Origin: Miscanthus floridulus
Lineage: Eukaryota; Streptophyta; Magnoliopsida; Poales; Poaceae
Reading direction: 5' to 3'
NCBI RefSeq assembly: GCF_019320115.1
Contig: NC_089595.1
Location: 113,667,162 to 113,731,161 of the forward strand
Length of the DNA stretch: 64,000 nucleotides
The notes below the pieces were generated by a model that did not search any database, was not told where the DNA came from, and was given only the letters and a program-made list of their open reading frames with translations. Made by a program: the position numbers and the translations under genes. Positions 59,511-64,000 of the stretch are shown piece by piece (position 1 is the first letter of the stretch; every line of letters starts with the position of its first letter).

Positions 59511-60813
59511 TGTAAGGAAAATAGACCCTTGTCCCATTTACTTTGGATTTTGGTATTTGATGACCAACACAATTAAATTGGACTAATGAATTTGCAAGTA
59601 TTTATTTTGTAGTTCAATAGGGTGCAAGACGTGACTTGAACAAAGGCGACGTGGTAATCCGATGATCAACACTTTAAGAAAGACCTTAGAAGCACAAGAG
59701 AAGACCCAAGATATCAAGCAAAGTCCAAGTACGAAGATTGGAACCAAGCCGTGCGCAAGATCGCGAAGAAACGAGCTCACTGAGATGACCGGACGCTGGG
59801 CAGAGGATTCGGCAGACAGGCGACCGGACACTGGACCGGACACTGACGGCAACCGACCGGACGCAGGACAGCAGCGTCCGATCGAATACAGTAAGGTTCC
59901 AGAGCGGCAAATCTGCGACCGGACGCTGGCCAGCGTCCGATCAGTATATTGCTGACTCAACGGTCGGGACGACTGGACGCGTCCGGTCAGTAGCAGTTTC
60001 GCGGGAATTCGACCCCAACGGCTACTTTCTCAGTGGGGCTTATAAATACAACCCCCAACCGGCCATTTGAGAAGTGTGGAGCTGAGGAAACATACCAAGG
60101 GTGTTGACACGCCATTTTAGTGATCTCCACTTACATAGTGCTTAGTGATTCATCAGGTGATTAGCATAGGTGCTTTGCAAAGTGCTTAGGTTGATTAGAC
60201 CACCGCTTATGCACTTGCTCTAGGTTTAGGCCTAGTGTTTAGTGAGGTTTGCGTACCTCTTACCACTCGGTGCTTGCGAGCACCATTATTGTACATTGGA
60301 GGGGCTTGAAGTCTTGCGAGATCACACCAATCGCGTTTGTGGTGTGGCCGCCACCGTGTACCGGAGGGAACAAGGCCCGCGGCGTTTCGGCCGGAAGCTT
60401 GATAGTGAAGACGGCGGGGAGCATCCGGGAGAGGCTTGCTGGAAAGGCACGAGGCTATCCACGGAGTTACCCGACCGGGAGCTTGGCCCTTACGAGGGAT
60501 TCCTTAAGAGAGGCTCCAACGAGGACTAGGGGGAAGCTTGCGCGCTTCTCGATACCTCGGTAAAAATACCGGAGTCGTCGACGGGAGTTTGCATATCTCT
60601 ACCTTGCTCTTTAGCTTCCGCATTTATATTGATTACTTTACTACGGTTGCGGTAGAGATAGCAACACACTAGCAAAATCATAATTGCGCATCTAGATAGT
60701 TTATCTATTGCATAGGTTTTGCTTGGGTTAGAAAAAGAGGCCATAGTTTTGAGTTAGAATTTTAAGTTGCCTAATTCATCCCCCCTCTTAGGCGTCACGG
60801 TCCCTTCAATATG
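59506..60813 (+). mobile_element. Solo LTR of the Sirevirus family, 1298 bp
   Basis: LTR 59511-60808 starts TGTAAGGAAAATAGACCC and ends CCCTTCA, flanked by a perfect ATATG duplication (59506-59510 and 60809-60813). It matches the LTRs at 44790 and 49862, including the GACCGGACG motifs and the segment around GGCGTTTCGGCCGGAAGCTT, and carries GACTGGACGCGTCCGGTC at 59971-59988. No internal sequence is present. Confidence 0.93.
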
Positions 60814-61174
60814 CCTAATCTTTTTTTTATTGTTGTTTTGACAACATATAATTTTATCATTGTTTGGCTCTATAAAAAAATATATAAATTGTTTCTTGTG
60901 AGTTATCATTTTAATTGTACTAGTTGATTGTATAATAAGATGTTGCCTGAAAATTTCTAAAAAAATAAGGCGTCTCAAATAGAACAACTCCTGTATTTGC
61001 CACATGCATAGAAGTATGTTCAAGCCAAGAATAAGACATTTTTATAAACTCCCTCCATTCTAGAGAGAATACAACTCTAGCCTTAGTGCTAAGTCACAAA
61101 CCATCTTCAGGTTAACTAAATCATAACACAAATGCACTAGATGATATCAAATAATAAGTATCATTAGATTCATC
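60814..61174. other. AT-rich intergenic
   Basis: No gene. ACTCCCTCCATTCTAGAG near 61050 resembles one end of a Stowaway MITE; no matching end was found. Confidence 0.5.
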
Positions 61175-61475
61175 ATACACTACTGCAAACCGAAATTTCT
61201 CTTTCGGTGCGAAACTGACAAAAAAATATGCAAACCAATTTTCCTGCCGGTTTACAGAGTACGGACAGAAATAGACCGACGAACAAAAGCAATAGAAATA
61301 GAGAAATTCCATGTTGTTGTACTAATATCCCTGTCGGTACACCAATTTTCCCCTCGGTATGATGCCGATAGAAAAATTACCGGCCACCGACAGAAAAAAA
61401 AATTGGCACCATGTCTAGGATTCTATCCTATCGGTGAAGGCAAAACCGACGGGGAAATTTCCGTTTCCAGTGATA
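61175..61475. mobile_element. CACTA-type MITE, 295 bp
   Basis: The element 61178-61472 starts CACTACTGCAAACCGAAATT and ends TTTCCGTTTCCAGTG, whose reverse starts CACTGGAAACGGAAA. A 3-bp duplication ATA (61175-61177 and 61473-61475) fits the CACTA superfamily. The interior repeats CGGT, ACCGAC and CCGATAG in both orientations, like CACTA subterminal repeats. It is too short for a transposase. Confidence 0.78.
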
Positions 61476-61896
61476 TGGAACATGGTATATTTTCATTGCA
61501 GAATTGCTATATGTCAACCGGTTGAAATCTGGCTTTGCCTCAACTGATTTCTGGGTCGTTGGATCTGACGCGTGTCCGCTAATGTGCCTCTCTGTCTCTT
61601 TCCGTCGTTTTGTTTCCTTTTGTCTGTTGATTTTTGGGACTCACGCTCGAGATTGGAGGGTCCGTTTCCCCCTTCTCATTCATTTCCTCTCGTCTCTCTC
61701 CTGGCGTTTCGTTCCCGTCGGTGGCGACCGGCGATTTATCTAGGGTTGCCAGGTTCGGCCGTCTTCCCCTCTTCTAATCTCTTGTGGTGCTTGTAAATGT
61801 TAGTTGTTAGGGTTCGTCGGATGATTATTGAGCTATGTGGTTGTGTTGTTCGTGTTTTTTTTTTTTTTTTTTGCATCTGAATCTCTTTTCTGTGGT
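61476..61896. other. Intergenic, with a poly-T tract near 61854-61872
   Basis: No recognisable coding region. Confidence 0.5.
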
Positions 61897-62108
61897 GATG
61901 GATGCGATGTTGTTTCGTGGTATCTCGCCGGTGGTTTCATCTAGGGGGGATTGGGGGTTTGCGTTGCCTTTAGCCGGGGATGTCCCTTGTCGATTCGTTG
62001 ATGGATGCGTCGTTGATTTCGGGGTTTCTCGCCGGTGGTTTCATGTAGAGGGGATTGGGGATTTGCTTCGCCTTTTACCTGGGGATGTCTCTAGTTGATG
62101 GATGCTGC
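61897..62108. repeat. Tandem repeat of about 100 bp, two copies plus a start of a third
   Basis: GATGGATGCG starts at 61897 and 62000, and GATGGATGCT at 62097, giving steps of 103 and 97. The copies share TCTCGCCGGTGGTTTCAT and GGGGATGTC and differ by several substitutions. Confidence 0.8.
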
Positions 62109-62800
62109 TGTGCGGTTGCGGCATTTTTTGGCCTTTAGTGTTCGTCAGATGTGCCTTGTTTTTGTTTGGGGTTTTGAGCCATCTGCGATGTGGCATGTAT
62201 CCTGTTGTGGTTTGTGGATGGGGCTTCGTCATTGTTGGGTTTGTTGTCAGTTTTCTCTCTCATGGCGGATGATTCGAGTGTAATCATGATAGTCTGTGTA
62301 GCAGCGCGCCGGCAGGAACATACTCCGTATGGTCACGGCCACACGGGCACACAGCAGGGTGGCAGGCTGCACCGCTAACAGATCGCCGTGACGCGAGCGT
62401 ACGCACATTGATTGGCAGCACGCCGGCAGCCAGGAGATCGGCTGCCCTAGTAGTGCTGTGGCTGTTGGCTGTTGGCTGTTGCCGCATGTATGGACTGTTG
62501 CTTCTAGCACATTCTACTGTTGCTACCGTTCCTTCTGTATAGCACGTTTTCAGCGGTGGGACTATTTACCTTAGCTACCTACAGCTCCACACATGTCATT
62601 TAGTATTGCAGGTTTGGTTCATATACCCCGCTGGATTAATATTAGAATGTGTTTGCCTTCAAAAGTTTGTAAGATATCTTAGGTTATGACGCGTAATATA
62701 TGTTTATATGTCAAAAAAGGAGAGCAAATGTTTTAAGTGTTTTAGTGATAAAGATAGTTGATGGTTTTATTCAGAAAAGAGCTTGTATTGTCATAAAACA
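62109..62800. other. Intergenic
   Basis: Moderate GC; a GTTGGCT triplet repeat near 62463. No gene. Confidence 0.45.
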
Positions 62801-62804
62801 TGAA

Positions 62805-63045
62805 TAGTGTAATTTGGCGCCAGATGGCCAATACACCTGTCGGCCTCTCGAGAGCCGATAGGACTGTCGGCACTCCCAAAGCCAATAGGGGCCGACAGGT
62901 CTATTATCAGCGCCAACAGACCGGCTTCGGCTGCCACGTCACCCCTATCGGCTTCTGGATTGCCGACATAAGGCTGTCGACCGTCCATGGACCTACAAGG
63001 CCTCTATCGGCTTCCCAGTGGCCGACAAAATGCTGTAGCTACACT
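62805..63045. repeat. Cluster of short direct and inverted GCCGAC/ATCGGC motifs
   Basis: TGTCGGC, GCCGATAG, GCCGACAG, CTATCGGC and GCCGACA recur about ten times in both orientations. The pattern resembles the subterminal region of a CACTA-type transposon. No end was located. Confidence 0.5.
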
Positions 63046-64000
63046 TTTTATATAACAGCTTTTAGATTTGCAATTAATCATTAAAAAATATTATTTTTTA
63101 AAAAAATTCAGTTGCAAGCGTTGTATATTATTACTTAGTGGTTGTATATACTATAGGCATGAGAGGCATATGGAATTCAACATATTGTTATTTGCCATGT
63201 GAATGGCGCTTCCCTAATGGCAATGCACGCTTCGTTTCCGAATGCTTCCGTTTGGACATGCGTCGTGCATTAGTGGCCAGAGGCACAGTTCTTAATTATC
63301 TAAGTAAGAGCTTGGAAGAATAGACCAATGCATTATGTTTGTACATTATGTAGTAAAATAGACCAACACCTTATATAGACTTTTTTTCCTAAGGTTCTTA
63401 TTACGTTAGCATGAAGTTCTGCTGAAACCTCATCTAGAATAAATATATATACTTGTGACAGCTAATAGCAGCATACACATGTGAACATATTATTTGAAAT
63501 ATATATTATTGTAGTTCTATCTGAATTGCAACATAATGATTAAACTAGTCAATTTACTTGCAAATGCACAGGCCAGACATCTATGTTTTGTTTTTTATGA
63601 TGTGTACTTCTAGCTGTCTACATGTGTTGTGTGTTTTAGGTGACATCCAAGCAATAGTTGCGCAGGCGTCATAATTTATGTCCTTTAAATTGAGGAGGAG
63701 GCTTTCTACGATTTGGCAGATGCAAAGCATTTTGCGAAGACATCATTCATCTTCGTTGGATTTTTAGCCTGGAATCTTTAAAAGAAAAATAAAGCCATTC
63801 ATCATAAGAAATACATGTAATTAAACCACTTTAAACGTGGTGGCTGCCAGTCTCTGATAATATATATTTGTTCATTAGCCTGGTTTTATATATCTAGCTA
63901 GACCTTATTTTCACATTACACTACATAGTAACTTGTTGCGGTTGGTGGGTTTGTGACAATAACTTCATCCAAGTGTACGAATTTATTCTTCCAATATATA
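63046..64000. other. AT-rich intergenic
   Basis: A 61-codon open frame at 63138-63323 has no recognised domain. Nothing else is supported. Confidence 0.45.

Noticed and set aside
62284..62510. Small gene at 62.3-62.5 kb
   Set aside because: Overlapping frames in GC-rich repeats of GTTGGCT type, without a domain.

Overview
The window is nuclear DNA from a grass, most likely the Andropogoneae (the sorghum, maize, sugarcane and Miscanthus group). This is inferred from the transposon families: a Tat-lineage Ty3/gypsy element with an antisense gene, Sirevirus LTRs carrying GACCGGAC/GTCCGGTC palindromes, a Poaceae-type tRNA SINE, Tourist, hAT, CACTA and Micron-like MITEs, and plant genes with many introns. 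Nothing prokaryotic or organellar was seen.

Layout. 546-14873 is one Tat-lineage Ty3/gypsy retrotransposon with two LTRs and a perfect GAACC target duplication. It has decayed gag-pol with a second RNase H, a 70-bp tandem array, and an intron-containing antisense ORF. 14.9-21.2 kb holds gene fragments (a Myb/SANT-like exon, a duplicated HOP/STI1-like TPR fragment, an unidentified acidic exon) and one plausible intact small gene (88 aa, two exons, minus strand). 22.4-25.3 kb is an F-box/LRR gene on the minus strand that is clearly a pseudogene: a 145-bp triplication, a solo LTR, a premature stop and a 47-bp duplication. It lies between two direct repeats, one of them split by a Micron-like MITE and a long (TA)n tract.

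28.4-39.75 kb is the main host gene: an 18-exon homeobox-DDT (RLT/RINGLET) chromatin-remodelling partner on the minus strand. All 18 exons could be joined by GT-AG introns. Five exons each carry one base too many, and a SINE with a 17-bp target duplication sits in the last coding exon and adds one in-frame stop. Intron 11 holds a non-autonomous hAT element with an 8-bp duplication.

40-44 kb is intergenic with nested MITEs. 44.8-51.35 kb is a gag-only Sirevirus derivative. It is inserted near a decayed transposon-type plant mobile domain (PMD) gene (52.75-57.0 kb) that is itself interrupted by an LTR-like fragment. A perfect solo LTR of the same Sirevirus family lies at 59.5-60.8 kb, a CACTA-type MITE at 61.2 kb, and a cluster of GCCGAC/ATCGGC motifs at 62.8-63.05 kb.

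The RLT gene and possibly the 88-aa gene are the only host genes for which a function or intact structure can be argued; most other content is transposons and gene debris. All similarity calls rest on recognising family motifs by eye; no database search was run.
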